The notes: generated by a model from the letters alone, not told the origin. A DNA stretch of 64,000 nucleotides from Grammothele lineata (GCA_002150815.3 NDFF03000386.1:124001-188000); one strand, 5' to 3'. Shown: positions 1-13,262, numbered from the stretch's first letter. Made by a program: numbers and translations.

Positions 1-1443
1 CTCCCTAATCAGACAGCCCTGCATCCGCATCCACATACCTGTCCTTTCAGACGCATGATATCCGCAGGGGGCTGCTGGGTGGTCTCCATCTCCCAAAGCA
101 GCGTTTCGGCACCCGCCCATCCCAGATCATACTGGATGCGAAACTGCAAGATGCGCAAGAAATGACTGTTCAGTAAACTCTCTAGTGAGGAGCTCAGGCT
201 GAAGGGTCGGAAGGCAATCTCCGGCTCCTCCTCTTTCGCTTCCGGCTCTTCCGGCTCAGCGTCCATAACTTCCAGCTCGTCCAGATACGCGTCGTCGTCG
301 TAGTCATTCTGAGGCGGCTCTTCCACAGGCTCCGCAGAGGGCTCGGCGTCGTACTCCGCTTTCAACCCGTACTTGCGCACCGTTTCGGCCGCATCTTCCG
401 CCGTTGGCTTGTAGTTGTTGGTCAACCCGACGCGGAACTGCGGGACGGCGCCGTGCATATGCGCTGAGTCGGTGTATGTCGCATCGGACTTCACGATCGG
501 ATAAACTCCCCTCAAGCCGGAGATGAGCATGGTGAGGTGCTGGGGACGCGCTAGCAACCGCTTGTCCCACGCCATGAGCGCGCGAGCAGGGATGGTGTCG
601 GCGAGGGATTTGGCGGGCATGGAGATAGAAAGTGCGAAGTCGTCCAGTCCGAAGGGAATGAAGCCAGGGTGGTAGTTGTAGGCTACCGTCTCGTTGAATT
701 CTCTATATATGCACATGGGGAGTTTAATGAAGCTCGTGGATGAGAAATGGTAGACAAACCGCTGTAGGATAGCACGATCGAGTTTGCTGCGACCCGTAGT
801 GGCTCCTAGCAGTCCCATGTCGTCATCCATGTCGTAGACGTCATCATCGTCCTCTTCCTCGCCCTCATCTTCGTCGTCGCTAACAGCGTTGCCATGTCCG
901 CTCTTACTGCCACCCGCACTCACTCTCTTGGCCAACCTCTCCAACAGTCTCATGAGGAGATCTTGAATAGTGACCGAGCCATCCTCATACACACGTTCGG
1001 TGACCTCTGAGACTGTCTCGGGGAGTTTTTCTTGCGACGAGCAGAAGAACGAATGGTCTGATGGGTACTCCGACGCGTCTGTGCGTACGATGTGAACACA
1101 TCGATAGATGTGCACATTTGTGACCAGTGGCGGGGGACTACTCACCGGAAACCAGAAAAGTGAGAGAAGCAACGATTTCACCATCGATGCGAATGATCGT
1201 ACAATCAAATGACCCGTCCTCCTCTCCGCGCGCGACGCCTATTGCGGGCGAACGAGAAAGGGTCAATGCATATCCCAAGACAGGAACGAGCGACGTACCG
1301 AGTAACCGCAAACCCTTGACCTCTACGCCCTGCTCCGCCACCTTCTCCGCCTTCTGTATGTCGAACAGAAAACGCTTGCGGCCTCTTGCAGGTGGGGCAG
1401 GATCCATGACTTCACGGTCGCTGGCGGTGCGCTTGACGGTCAT
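1..1443 (-). CDS. PARP/E2-family protein, long paralogue (3' part outside window)
   Basis: Long member of the fungal family that joins a PARP (ADP-ribosyltransferase) domain to flanking ubiquitin-pathway domains. Visible exons are 1443-1299, 1238-1146, 1078-760 and 702-39, all phase-consistent; an intron then starts (GTATGT at 38) and the gene leaves the window. The N-terminus has KRFLFDIQKA, then a segment (SFDCTIIRIDGE...LTFLVS, PSDHSFF) resembling the RWD/E2-like fold that opens this family, then VTIQDLLMRLLERLAKRV and a long acidic Asp/Glu stretch. The block FNETVAYNYHPG...ALMAWDKRLL aligns with the two shorter paralogues to the right. Cys-rich and PARP parts, and any E2 domain, must lie beyond base 1. 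The family assignment rests on the paralogues; the RWD comparison is inference. Confidence 0.72.
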
Positions 1444-2041
1444 AGGGGATAAAGAACGCGAAGATGCAGGGGTTGCCGCAGCAGTGTGCTGCGTGATGGC
1501 CGATGCAGCAAGGCGCGTACAGTGGCCCTCGACTCACGAGATGCGGGATCAGGAGATCTAGCAGACAGCAGGCGGTCGACGTCTGCTTCCAGGCTATATG
1601 CTTGACAAGCGCGTAACGGTCCACTCGACCTTCGCAGCGGGATTTGTTTGAAGGAAATACTTGAAAGGCCGATGGTGACACCGCTTTATGTCAAACGTTG
1701 ATAGAGATGTTCAAGCGTCGTCGTTGAGTGTTTGGTGGTCGAGATGACCGTCGATGGAAGAGTAGCAGTCGCGACTCCCTCGCCAGTGGCTGCCGGCGCG
1801 ACGCGTGCTGTACGCGTTCTGCTGTCGGTTCCGACGCGTCGCGCAGCGCACGTGCGCGATTTTATAGGCGCCTTTTCGGCTTTGTCGCCAACGACCGAAT
1901 GCCAATGATTCAACTCGTTGATCTCGTCCTACTACCACGATCCCGGTCTGTGCCATGGAACGTCTATGCGCATTCAAGAACATGACATGCCAGGAGCTCC
2001 CTATTGTGTGGCTAGACCAACGCAAGGTATACAGGTAGCGC

Positions 2042-4781
2042 TCACGAGGTATCAGCATTTCCGGAAAATACGCTCAAATCCACTTCATCGTATGGCTGTT
2101 CGACGTACGCCAAGCACATTTCCTCCAGCATCCTCAATAATCTAGAGTCGGTATTAGGTATGCTGATCATCGCCCCCGACATGCCTACAGGGTGCTTTGG
2201 GTCTAGATGGAGGAACGAGTCCTTGAGCGGTGCTTTGCTGTCGGCGTCCGGCATATCCCAACTAGAAGCAGCGACCACGCAAGGGGAGAAGTTGAAACTC
2301 GCTCCAAACGCCTCGCCCTTCACTAGCAGGTACCGGCTGTCGAACGCGAATCACTTCAGTCCTAGCGTGGTGCGAGACAATACGGGCCATACCACATGAT
2401 CCAGTCGACTCTATCAACCACCAGTACGTTTTTCTCGAGCTCGTCCAGATGTTTCGTCCACTTGCGTTTCTTCTTCCCGTTGTAGACAAATTCACTGGGC
2501 AGGTTGACGAGCTCGGCGAGTGCGAGACAGCGGCTGACGGTGAACGCACGCGACGGCCATTGGCTCCTGGAATCCAGATCGCGAGCTGTGGTGTATTGCA
2601 CTGCCAGAGATGCGTCCTTTGCAAAGTACACACCTTTGAGGTGATGAGTACATCGGCACGCTGCAGTGGAAGCGGATGAAACTAACCGTCTCCCAGTTTC
2701 CGTCCGTGGCGTACTTCCTTGTACCAGAGCCCTTGGCGGAGAATCTACGCGCTCGCGTTAGCCCTTTGTATGTGCAGCCAAGTAAATAACCTACTGAGTG
2801 CCAGCTCCATGCAGGTGAGCCGTGGAATCCCTGGGCAATAGTTCTAGGTCAGAGAACTCACAGTATCGTACCAGGTCAAGACATACATAGAGCGATGGGA
2901 ATTCTCTTGCGTTCTCATCTTTCTTTTGTGCAGATTCAACCTCTGCCTTGAATCGTGCTTCCACTTCGGGTGCTCCGAGAGTAATTCTGAACTGGCGCCA
3001 GGCAGTGCCTTCAGTCTATTCAGTTGCGTTCGGAAGTCGCATCCGGGCCTGACTGTACGTACCAACGTTCTGGAGCCTCTCCGAGGGACTATGTATTGCG
3101 TCGATCTGCGCTCTGCAAGAGAATACACACCACCTCAGGAGTGTCCATGTCGCTGGCGGAATATCTCGTTCTCGGTATATGTCTTCAATGCGTACCGCGT
3201 GGAGCTGCTTGCTGCGAGAGGCAATCGCTGCTTCTAAGCTTTTCTTCATGAGCGCGATCTGGTGCAACATTCCATAAAGAGCTAGATATATGTATACAAG
3301 ATGAAGAGGGGCGTACCGCGGGCAGCTGCCTAAGGAGCTCCGTCACTGCGGCATAAATCTGAACGAAGTGAGACACTCTTCTGAACGATGAGGGATAGCG
3401 ATTACCTCCTGCGACTGCAAACTATCCAATTCGCGTTCGGTGTCCCCTTGTGACACCCCTGGAACACGTATACCCAGACCTGAGGGTAGAGGATCGAGTG
3501 CTTCGTGCTTCGCGGCAATGTACGTCAGCGACACTAACAGGTCGACGGTGGTCGGGTTGGCGCAGATTTCATACTATGATTCGGTCAGTATTGAAAACGC
3601 TCGCGCGTCCATAGAGTTCCCTATGAATAGACATACTTCCACAGATGGTCCCCTTCCGTGGTGATAGAACTGGTACGCGCAGAGGTCCGAAGCACAGATG
3701 TACGGTTTGACAGCCTCCACCTCAGAGTCTCCGTGTTCTGAATTGACGACCCTGTGACAAACCAGGCAGAAACGAGAGCACAACTACGTGGGAAATCAAG
3801 AGGTGAGCGTTACTTCCACAGATCCCTTGAAGAACTGGAAAACACTTACCACGAAGCGGCGGAGGAGGTAGCTGAACGCTAACAGTGGCACGTTGAGCTG
3901 ACCCTCATCGCGATCACCAAACGGGTCCGGCGGAAGGTTGTAATATTTCAGCAAGGCAACTTCTTCTCGATCTGCTCGGAGCATATCCTACCGGATCCAT
4001 GTCAGCACATACGAGATGTCAGTACTCCAGGTTTTTGACCAAAGTAGTTGTCCGCACGTACCTCCGGCATATTCTGCGCTCCATTTTGCATGGAGCTCTC
4101 AGCGGTTGATGTCGCGAGCGCAAAATGGAGCGCCTCAGCTCCTGCCCATCGAGTTCTGGCTTGAGCCATCCGAATGCGCAAGGTAGGAAGAAAGATCTCG
4201 TTCATTGCGTGCTCCAAAGATTGGCATATGTCGAAGTCGCGCATACCGGTGCCTACGGAGTCGTGGTTTGTTTGAGGGTGTTCCGGGTCGCATTGGACCC
4301 ACTGGGGCTTGTACGCATCAGTGAGACCGACTCTGAAAGAAATCGGGGATGTGTGTGATGAGCCTCCAGAGCTGTCCGTATGGATTGCAAACGGGTATTG
4401 GGTGCGCTTGTTGCTCAGTATGTATAACGTGAAGTATTGATTCCGGGAAAGAAGGCGCTTGTCCCACGCTACGAGTGCGCGAGGAGGAACGAGAGTCGCC
4501 AATGTAGAGACTGGTATAGAGACCGAGACCGCGCCCTCGCTAGGAAAAGATCCTGGACGGTATCCCGCGGCCACTATCTCGTTGAAGTGCCTGCATGCAT
4601 GTCGACTTAGTAGTTAGAATAGCACATTTTGAGGAAAAGTCTGAACAGACCACTGGAGTACTTCCGAGGCAGCACCATGTCGTAGGGAGCGATCCTCGTC
4701 CGAGTGCTCGTCACTAGAGGCGAAGGATGTGTCGCTACACGCGCCGAAGTCGTCGGAATCTTCGTCGGAGAACTCGGACAT
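2042..4781 (-). CDS. PARP-domain protein, short paralogue B
   Basis: Predicted mono- or poly-ADP-ribosyltransferase of the fungal PARP/E2 family. The start at 4781 opens an acidic exon (MSEFSDEDSDD), spliced at 4651/4590 to HFNEIVAAGYRPG. Next comes the family block ALVAWDKRLLSRNQYFTLYI, a Cys-rich segment (CxxC then CxxxxC, about 3700-3790) and the PARP core. That core reads FHGSPAWSWHS (about 2800-2840), ILRQGLWYKE after an intron, GVYFAKDASLAVQY, then DRVDWIM spliced to CRYLLVKG. The catalytic His (HGS) and Tyr (GVYF) are present; the third position of the H-Y-E triad is not obviously Glu, as in many mono-ART PARPs. The protein stops about 60 residues after the PARP core (SVFSGNADTS), where long family members continue into an E2 domain. 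It also lacks the N-terminal extension of the copy at 1-1443. Confidence 0.8.
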
Positions 4782-5261
4782 GAAGGTGCTCGTCGAAAAT
4801 GCTGAGGTCTGTTTGCAGCGAGTTATCAGCGACCTGTACCAGGGTGTGGAAGAGACTCACGCGTACCTACTGGTCCTAGAGATGGGGAGTTTGCTGCCTG
4901 GCTTCAAACGAGACTGAATGGGGGGCGCGTTTTTCACCTTGGGCGGAAGTTCACACGATGTGGTAAAGACCCGTCAAAATCGGAGCTCATGCGGTGCTTC
5001 TCGACGCAGGCGCGACCATAAGGCGATGCTCACAACATGCCTCTTTTATTTTCTCTTTTCTATTTACCACTATCGTGGATACCGATAGCCCATCTTGTCC
5101 AACAAAGTACAATGATACATCGCAAGCATAGCTTATACACAGGAGCATCTTGCCAAAACACTGCAAACATACAAAACGTATATCATCAACGCTGCTCGTA
5201 GTTAGTTCTCTAAAAGGCAGGTCTGTCTAGGAACTCACCTGGGTACGCCGCACGTACGACG

Positions 5262-8003
5262 CTAGGCGTCGCATCCGAAAAACACATGTTCGTCCACCTG
5301 ATCGTATGGTGCCTCGACGTACGCAGCCTGCAACTCCTTCAGCAAGTTCACAATCCTGGCATTCGGATCCGGGATAGAGATCGCAGCATCGGATATGACA
5401 GGAGGACGTTGGGGATCTATGGGAACGAAAGAGATAGGTGTAGTCGAGACGGAGGGAGCGCTCTCAGGCCGCGTGTGTCCCTCTACGTCTCTTCCCTTAA
5501 CGAGCAAAAAGCGACTAATAGACAAGACGTGAATGTAGCATCAATCATATACCGGGAGATTTTGGACCCACCATATGATCCAGCCCGTCCGGTCGACGAC
5601 GAACACGTTCCTCGCAACTTTACTCGGCTTTCCCTTTGCTTTCTTGCATTTCTTCTTCTTCACTACTATAGGCTCTTCCGGCTTGCATTTCAACTCGTAC
5701 ACGAACTGCGCAGGCTGGTTCACGATCTCTGCAAGTGCGAGACACCGCTCGATGTTGAACGCGCAGGACGGTCGTTGTGTCTCGGGGCTTAACGAGTTGG
5801 CGGTGGCGTAGGTAGTGGCGATCTTCCCATCTTTAGAGAAGTACACTCCTACGTATTGGGGTTGGCCGCATTCAGTACAGATCAGAAAGGTAGTGAGAGA
5901 CGAGTTACCATCGCCGAACTTGCGCCCGTTCCGAATGGTCTTGAACCAGAGACCGTGCCGTATAATCTGTCGCGGTGATCATCATAAGCCTTAACGAAGT
6001 AGTTCGCGTCCAATAATGACCGAGGAACTCACAGAGTGCCAATTCCAGACCGGAGATCCATGAAAGGCCTGAACGACAGCGTCAGAGCGACTACCGCAGT
6101 GCATCCCGCGATGACGTCACTCACGTAGAGTGATGGATATAGCCGTGCGTTCGCGTCGTTCTCCTGCGCGCGTTCGATCTCCTTTTTGTACTTGTACTCC
6201 GCGTCAGGCGCACCAAGCGTAAACCTGAACTGGCGCCACACGGGATCTTGGCCGCAGGCGCCGCACGTAGCTTCCAAGTCAGCCCCTCTTTACAGGAAAC
6301 AGAAAGGGATTACTCACCGACGTTCTGAAGTCGCTCTGAGGGGTCATGGAGTTCGTCTATCTGCGCTCTGCACGAGGCGACACACCATCTGAGCAGCGTC
6401 CACGCATCCGCGGGGACGCTCGGCATGATGTCCTCCACACGTAGCGACCGGACTGCACGCGACGCAGATGCCTTCGCGTCAGCTTCGAGACATGCCTTGA
6501 TGATGGGTATCTGCGTCAAAAGTAGAGTTATTACGAGATAGAATGACGTTGGAGGTAAGTGCTCACTGATGGTATTGACAGGATGAGACTGATCACGAAT
6601 GCGCGTTGCTGTTGGAGCAGTCTGAATGTCATACGCAGGTCGATAGATTATAGTGCTCACTCACCTCTAACGACGACAGCCCGTCGAACAACTCTCCGTC
6701 AGGGTCATCGTCCCCATGGAGGACGCGAAGGCCGATGCCGGTTGGCATTGGATCCAGCTCTCCACGGTCCGCCGCCGCATACGTGAGAGACAAAAGAAGA
6801 TCGACGACGGCTGGATTCGCGCAAATTTCGTACTATTGGCATGATCAATCGTAGTCTTACCGGATGAGCGCGAACATGCACCTACCTCTAGCGAGGGACC
6901 CCTGCCGTAGTGATAGAATCGATGGGCACACAGATCGGACGAGCATATGTACGGCTTCAATGTGTCGTAGTCGGTATCGATGTGCTGATGGCATACCAAG
7001 CAAAATCGTGCGCATAGCTGCAGGAGGCGATGGTTTCAATGCAATCAGCGATTCTACGTCGGAGACACTTACCACAAACCGGCGTAGCAGGTACGTAAAA
7101 GCGAGGAGAGGAAAGTTCAACTGGTTGTCTTCCCGGTCATAGAATGGGTCCTGCGGGAAGTCGTAGCACTGCATGAGCGTCGCCTCCTCCCGGTCAGCAC
7201 GAGACATTTCCTGCATTGTCCAGTTAGCATCCCGCTCTGCGCGACATATAAACGACGAGTGATTCTCACCTCATGCATGTCCCCAGCTACCTCGCACTCC
7301 GACTTCTCCGTCGCGTCAGTCGCTAGCTTGAAGTACAGTGTCTCTGCGCCCGCCCAGCGAGCGCCGTATTTAGCACGCAATCTGAGCGCCGGTAAGAAGA
7401 GTTCGTTCATGGCGTGCTCGAGCGATGAGCTGATGTCAAATTCTCTGAGCTCGCTGGACTGTGGCACTTCGTCTCCGGTGTCATCCTCGGTTTGTGGCTG
7501 AGCGGCCTTGCATAGCGACGCCTTGTACCTGGTCGTCAGCCCGACCTTGAAGACGACGGGGATTACGGGAACGAAGGACCAGTCGGGACGGATGAGAGGA
7601 TAGGTATGCTGGATGTCGGATAATACAAGCGTAAAATACTGGCTGTGAGATAGCAGTCGTTTGTCCCATGCTGTAAGTGCGCGGGATGGCACGAGTGAAG
7701 CAAGAGAGTGGACTGGGATGGACACTGAGAGGCTGCCGGAACTGGGGATGTAGCCAGGTCTGAATCCGTAGGCGACACATTCATTGAAGTGCCTGAGGGA
7801 AAGCACAGCAGTGATAAACTAAGTCTCTCGCTGGAAATTAGATCAATCCGGCTGACGTACCGTTGAAGTATGGTCCGGTCAATCCCATGAACTACCCCAG
7901 AACCAAGAACGCCTTCAGACAGGTAGGACCCTTCACTGTCCGTCTCCCATACATACTCGTCGCTGTCGTCCGCTGTATCCGTAAAGTGTGAAGAAGAGCT
8001 CAT
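5262..8003 (-). CDS. PARP-domain protein, short paralogue A
   Basis: Tandem paralogue of the gene at 2042-4781 with the same order of parts. Exon 1 (8003-7861) is acidic and ends ILQR. Exon 2 starts HFNECVAYGFRPG, and LTAWDKRLLSHSQYFTL follows. The Cys-rich segment is FCLVCHQHI...LKPYICSSDLC (about 6920-7020). NPAVVDLLLSLTYAAA leads to the PARP core FHGSPVWNWHS (about 6030-6070), IIRHGLWFKTIRNGRKFGDG, GVYFSKDGKIATTY, and DRTGWII spliced to the RFLLVKG strand. His and Tyr of the ART signature are intact and no frame break is visible. A Lys-rich insert (VVKKKKCKKAKGK) sits before the last core strand. The protein ends PYDQVDEHVFFGCDA, without an E2 domain. Likely nuclear or cytosolic, as no signal peptide or membrane segment is seen. 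The substrate cannot be inferred. Confidence 0.82.
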
Positions 8004-9468
8004 CCGATGTAGTAGTCAGCGGACTGAGGAGGGTGACCGGCGGCGACGTGGCGACCCGGACAGTGGTGGTCGTGAACTAATGTCCTCGACGATGAGGGCG
8101 AGCATGGTGACAACCATGAGGCTTTGAGCGCTCCGTATGGGCTCTAAACCTTGCTATGGAAATGATATCGTCCGAAGAAGAATCTGACGCGGCAAGTCTA
8201 CAACCCGACTCGAAGACCCGCCGCAGGCTTGCAAGTGGTTCGTAACCTGAAGATAAATGATTACAATTACTAGGCGGATTGGAGGCGTAGCGTTAGTTTT
8301 ACAACACTGAATTTTATAAAATTCTGCACTCACAGAGCAGAGAGAACTCTCGAATGTGCTTAAGCTGGACTTGAGTTCTACCACGATGCATGATCACGGT
8401 ATGTTCGAAGTTCAAGCCAAGCGCTCGAAGCTGGTGCTGCGGTAGCCAGTACTATAGACGCGCTCCTTGCCCCCGGCTTTTGCCGACCCGCTCGCTAGTA
8501 CCCTCAGAAATTATAGACTGTGACGCACCCACCTCATCATGCCAAACGCACCAACGCTCAAACGCGCACAGCCACAAAATGACAAACCCACAACGGAAAA
8601 AAATGAGCGCAGAGTCCAAGGCAGGCATAAAGATAGAAACAATCTAAATCGAGAGGTATGATACATGCACGACGACGGGGACAGGCACGACATTGGCGGG
8701 CGATAGCGATGTAGAGAGGCAGAGGTGTAGAGGTGTAGAGGTGTAGAGACATTCCAGGACAAGAAACGGGGAAGGCAGGCAGGTAGAGACGTCTAAGCTG
8801 ACCATAGGAAGAGCCTAAGAGGCAGTAGGCAGTATGTAGGCACAAGAACACAGGTGGCGCCCACAGCCAAGGGGGCAGGCGGCCATTTTGTACAGAGAGC
8901 TCGAGTGAGGACCGGCATGTAAGATGTACGGTAACGTAGTAGTAGTGGTGGTAGTGCTGATGCATGATTCGGGAAGGGAAACCTCTATATGCACGTAAAC
9001 GGAGCGGAGCGGGGTCGTGGGGCATGTCGTGCTGCGTGCAGTTCGTGCAGAAACCAACGGAAATAGGGATGAGACTGGCCCTGAAAGGAGGCAGGGAGAC
9101 GGGGAGTGGGGTGACGGCGTTGTGTAAGTGAACGTCCGTGTGTATGCGTTTCTGTGTCTGTATCTGGATGGGTGTATGGATGTGTACGTACGTGTAAGCG
9201 CGACCAAGAAAGCCTCGTAACGAGCCATTAAAAGAGAAACCAAAGAAGACGGGAGAAGGGGGAAGAGAGACTAAGAAACGAGCGGACGCGAAGCGATATC
9301 CGAGGCGGTGCCCCAGAACCGCCCAAACCAGCTGCGCACGCGGACGCAGATAAAAGGCATATGCATATGTGTACAACGTAAAGCCCGCCCGCAGGCTACA
9401 CGCACCCCTCCGCCCCCTACCCTCTCCCTCAAAAAGCAGCGGCGGGGGAGGGAAAGGGGGGGGGCGGC
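8004..9468. other. Intergenic stretch with simple repeats
   Basis: Between the 5' end of a PARP gene and the 3' end of the Prm10-like gene, both on the minus strand. I see no gene. It holds an 8-base microsatellite at 8721-8749 and GTA/GTG-rich patches near 8935-8955. The long open frames at 8511-9376 have no recognisable content. Confidence 0.6.
8721..8749. repeat. Microsatellite, unit AGGTGTAG
   Basis: Three consecutive copies of AGGTGTAG, with partial copies on both sides, lie in the intergenic region. Ordinary slippage repeat. Confidence 0.85.
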
Positions 9469-12400
9469 TCAGAGCGTGAACATGCCCGCAGCCCTGCGTC
9501 GGGACGGGATAGGATGGACGAGGACGAGCGAAATCCCGAGCCCGACGGTGAGCCCGATCGAGACCGAGATGAGCTGCAGGGCGGTCTGGAAGCCGGAGAG
9601 GTACGACTCGGACGAGGACGAGCCGGACTCTTGCTGCGAGACGAAGGTGAAGAGGCCCCCGTTTGCGAGCCCGGAGGGGAGTTGGAAGAGGATGCCGGTG
9701 ATCTGCGCGCGCGGGGGAGAGGGGTCGTTAGTGGGGGTTAGGTGTGAGAAGGGGGGGGGACAGACCATGACGACGAATGCGCTGCCGTTGAAGAACCGCC
9801 CGTAGAGGTTCGCGACGAACCCGACCGCGAGCGCGCCCACTGCGGCGGAGATATCGCTCTGGTTGCGGAAACGCGTACCCGTGAAGTGGTTCGTCACCCA
9901 GCCGATGCACGAGATCGCCACGAGGAGATACTGCGAAAACGCGAATTAGAGCGGTTGATGACGTATGTAAGTAAGGAAGACGCACCAGTTCCCGCCGGTT
10001 CCACGGCGCGTGGTTCCTCAAGCTCAAGGAGAGCGAGAACAGCGGCACACTCAGGAACGCTAAAAAATGACCCCCCCATCCATGCGTCGATCAGCACCAC
10101 TCTCCACACCCCATCACCACAACAAACGCTGAACTCACCCCACCACAACGACGGCGTCCTCTGCCACCACGGCCCCTCCGGGTCATGGCTCGTCCCGCAC
10201 GAGAGGTCGTCCGAGCCCGCGAGGCTGTGGTCCGCGAGCTTCGAGTACGCCGTCGCGCCGATGGCGAGCCCAAAGCCGAGGAAGAGCGAGTAGATGCACG
10301 CGAAGCAGACGCGCACGGCGCCAGAGACGATGTTGCGCGAGGAGAGCTCGAGCGAGCCGCATAGTACGATGAAGCCCTGCGAGTGGAATGTGAGTGACGT
10401 CAGCGCGGAAAGGAAGGGTAGGCTTACGGGGAGGATGAGGACGACGGAGCCTGAGGCGATGGCGGAGTAGCAGAAGAGGGAGGCCGAGGAGAGCGCGGCG
10501 CAGATGAAGCTGAAGATCGTCGCGACCGTGATCCTGCACATTCCATGACGTCAGCCCCTGCCCTTGCTCTTCCCCCTTCCCCCCCGCTTAGATAGAAAAA
10601 AAAACTCACTCAAAGACGTTCGAATACAACTCATTCCTCGCCGCGAACAGCTGGATGACGATCAAGAGGCAGCCGAGGGGGAAGGCCATGAGCGAGTCGA
10701 CAAAGGAGCCGTTGAAGGACACGGAGCAGATCGACGCGGAGCACATGCCCCCGAAGACGATGATCTGCCACGTCTTGTAGAACGGCTTGCGGCGCATGAG
10801 GTTGTCAAGCTCGATGCTCGCGTCCTTGACCGAGATCTCGTCGTGGATGACCTGCCGCGCGAACGCCGGGTGAGCCACCGCGTTCGACGTCCTCCCTCTC
10901 GCGCGCAAACGCAAAAACGCGAACGCACCTTCCAATACAACTCATTCGCCTCCTGCAGCTTCCCAATATCCAACGCGCTCCCCTGCCTTATAAACTTGAT
11001 ATTGCTCGTGCTCGTGCTCGGGTCGTCAAAGCTGATGAGCATCACGTCGGGGAGGTACATGCACGAGAGCGTGATCTCGAGCACCTTCGCGGTGGCCATG
11101 ATGAGCGCCTGCATGCGGTGCGTCGGCCCGCCGAACATCATCATCGCGCGCGCGAGCTTGAGGATGAACTCTTGTCGGGAGACGATCTCTGCGACGTGCC
11201 GTGTGATCTGCGCGCGCGAGCGAGCGAGCATCCCAGGAAGGAAATCGTCAGGAAACTGCCACCAAAGAACCACGTCCGCCGTGGACTCACCCAAATCTCC
11301 GCCTTCCTCCTCTTCCTCCTCTTCTTCTCCCTCTTCTCCTCCATCCCGCTCTCGTACTCGTCCGTGCCCACCTCCGTCGCCGGCGTGCTCGGCACCGTGC
11401 TCGGCGTCGCCGTCCACGCGAACTTGGGCAGGTCCTTGATCACACCGCTGAACCGCTGTCTTCGGCCTGAGCTTTGTGTTCCTTGGATTCCTTGGATCCC
11501 CTGTAAACCTTGAATCCCCTGCATCCCCTCCAGACGCTCCCGCTCGCGTTCCAAAATAGGCGTAGCGGGCGTAGGCGACTGGCTCGTCGACGGGGACCGC
11601 GTGCCTTCGGACGGGGTCTGGGGGTAGGAAGGGGGGCCCCCGCCGATAGCGCCTAGTTTGGAGAGCTCGGCGTGGACGCTGTGCGAGCGCGAGAGCGGCG
11701 GGCGCCGTTCGGCCCGGGGCACGTCGTCCAGCGAGTACCTGCATTCCCCGCGTCACATAAGGCGCGTAAGCCTCTTCCTCCATACCACTGCGAACGCACA
11801 AACCACCCGACAAGAGACAAGAAAGACAAAACGCACCTCGACAAATGATACCCAGGCCTCTTCAAGTCCGGCCCGACCGTCGCGCTCGCAGGGGCCGCCA
11901 CGCCCGTAATATTGCCCGCACTCGCAATGAGCGGCCCAAACACCCCCGCGCCGCTCCCGCTCTTCGGCGGCCTGGCGTCCTTGAACCCGATCGTGCGCGT
12001 CCAGGGGTGGTTCGGGGGCCGGAACGAGGAGGTCGAGCCCGTGCCGACTCTGCCCCTGTACACCCCTCCGTCGCGCAAGGAGGAGGAGGGAGGGGGCATC
12101 ATGGCGGTAGACGAAGCGGCGGACGCAGGGCCCATATACACCGACCCCGGGCGCGAGAACTCGTCCCCGCTCGAGCGCGCGGGGGTCGTCGCCCCGCTCT
12201 GGAGCACGCTCGCGGGCTCGTATATGGACAACAGGGCGGAGAGCACCCCCCTCGGTGCCGCGGCGGAAGTAAGGGAGGGGGAGGGGCGGAAGTCGGACCG
12301 GGCCTCCGCGCTCTTCTCGACGTCGGACCCGGCTGGGGCGCCGCGCTCCTTGAAGAAGCTCCGGCGGGGCCAGTACTTGCCCTTGCCCTTGTCCTTCTCG

Positions 12401-13262
12401 CTGCCGTTGCCGTTGCCGTCGTTGATGCCGGTGCCGAGGCCATGCGTGCGCGGGTCCTCCCCAGCCAGAGGCTCGTGCGTGCGCGAGCGCCCCCTCGGAG
12501 GGTGCGGACGTTGATGCGCGCGCTTGCCGCGGAACTTGAGAAAGTTGAGCTTGTGCGCGCGGACGACCTTCTCCGCCTGCTGCTGCGAGTACTCCTCGAG
12601 GTCGCGCCCGGGCAGGCCGGCGGTCTCGTCTTGGCCGATGAAGACCTCCCCGGGGACATCGCGCGTGGGGGAGACCTCGGGCGAGGAGGAGAGGGAGGTG
12701 CCGGGGGAGAAGGCGGTGGGCGCGGAGGGGGCGCCGCGGAGGGCGGCGAGGGAGGGAGGGGCGGCGAGGTCCATCGAGTTGGAGCGGTGGGCCTCGAGGG
12801 CGTGGGTGAGTGTCTTGAACGCCTCGGGCTGCGGGCGGGGAGGAGTGAGGGGGGGAAGGGGAGGGGAACGCATAGCGGTTAAGCCAGACATTAGCAGAAA
12901 AAACAAAGAAGGGGACGCACGTCGAGCCCATGTTCGTCGAGAGCGCGCGTGGAGGGCGAGCCCTCGCGCTCGTCGGCCATCCACTGCACCCTGCGCGGGG
13001 TCTTCACGCCCGAGCGGCGCGTGCCGCCCGGGGGCCTGTTGTCGGGGGCGGGCGGGGTGACCTGCTCGGAGCTGTTCGTGTTCGTCGCGGTGCTGAGGGT
13101 GATGTTCGGCGGGGGGTCCATGGCGTGCTCCTCGTGGTGGTCGTGGTCGTGGTCATGCGCCGCTGCGGGTGGCGTCGGGGCGGCGGGTGGTGGTGGTTGT
13201 GGTGGTGGTGGGGTGGAGGCAAGGATGCTGGCTATGGAGGGGACATGGCGCGGCGGGGGCAT
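9469..13262 (-). CDS. PRM10: Prm10/ThrE-family (DUF1212) membrane protein
   Basis: Homologue of yeast Prm10, a pheromone-regulated membrane protein with a ThrE-like (threonine/serine exporter) domain; transport activity in fungi is unproven. Ten phase-consistent exons: 13262-12921, 12828-11837, 11738-11291, 11207-10929, 10851-10610, 10533-10428, 10376-10139, 10059-9986, 9930-9766, 9702-9469, giving about 1,039 residues. The N-terminal half is low-complexity and cytosolic-looking: Pro-rich, an HDHDHDHHEEH stretch, then RRVQWMADER...LDEHGLD and LKRPGYHLSRYSLDDV, both family landmarks. The domain starts at LARAMMMFGGPTHRMQ, followed by CMYLPDVMLISF and about ten hydrophobic segments to the C-terminus. 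I chose ATG 13262; an upstream in-frame ATG at 13442 is possible. Confidence 0.88.
11479..11531. repeat. Short tandem repeat inside the Prm10-like exon 3
   Basis: Imperfect repetition of a CCTTGGATyCC-like unit encodes GMQGIQGLQGIQGIQGTQ on the minus strand. It preserves the frame, so it is tolerated within the disordered N-terminal half. Confidence 0.7.

Noticed and set aside
8558..9376. Minus-strand open frame of 272 codons rich in Tyr, His, Leu
   Set aside because: Spans intergenic microsatellites, has no recognisable motif and no splice pattern.
11845..12882. Plus-strand open frame of 345 codons, Arg/Gly/Ala-rich
   Set aside because: Antisense shadow of exon 2 of the Prm10-like gene; composition reflects GC bias only.
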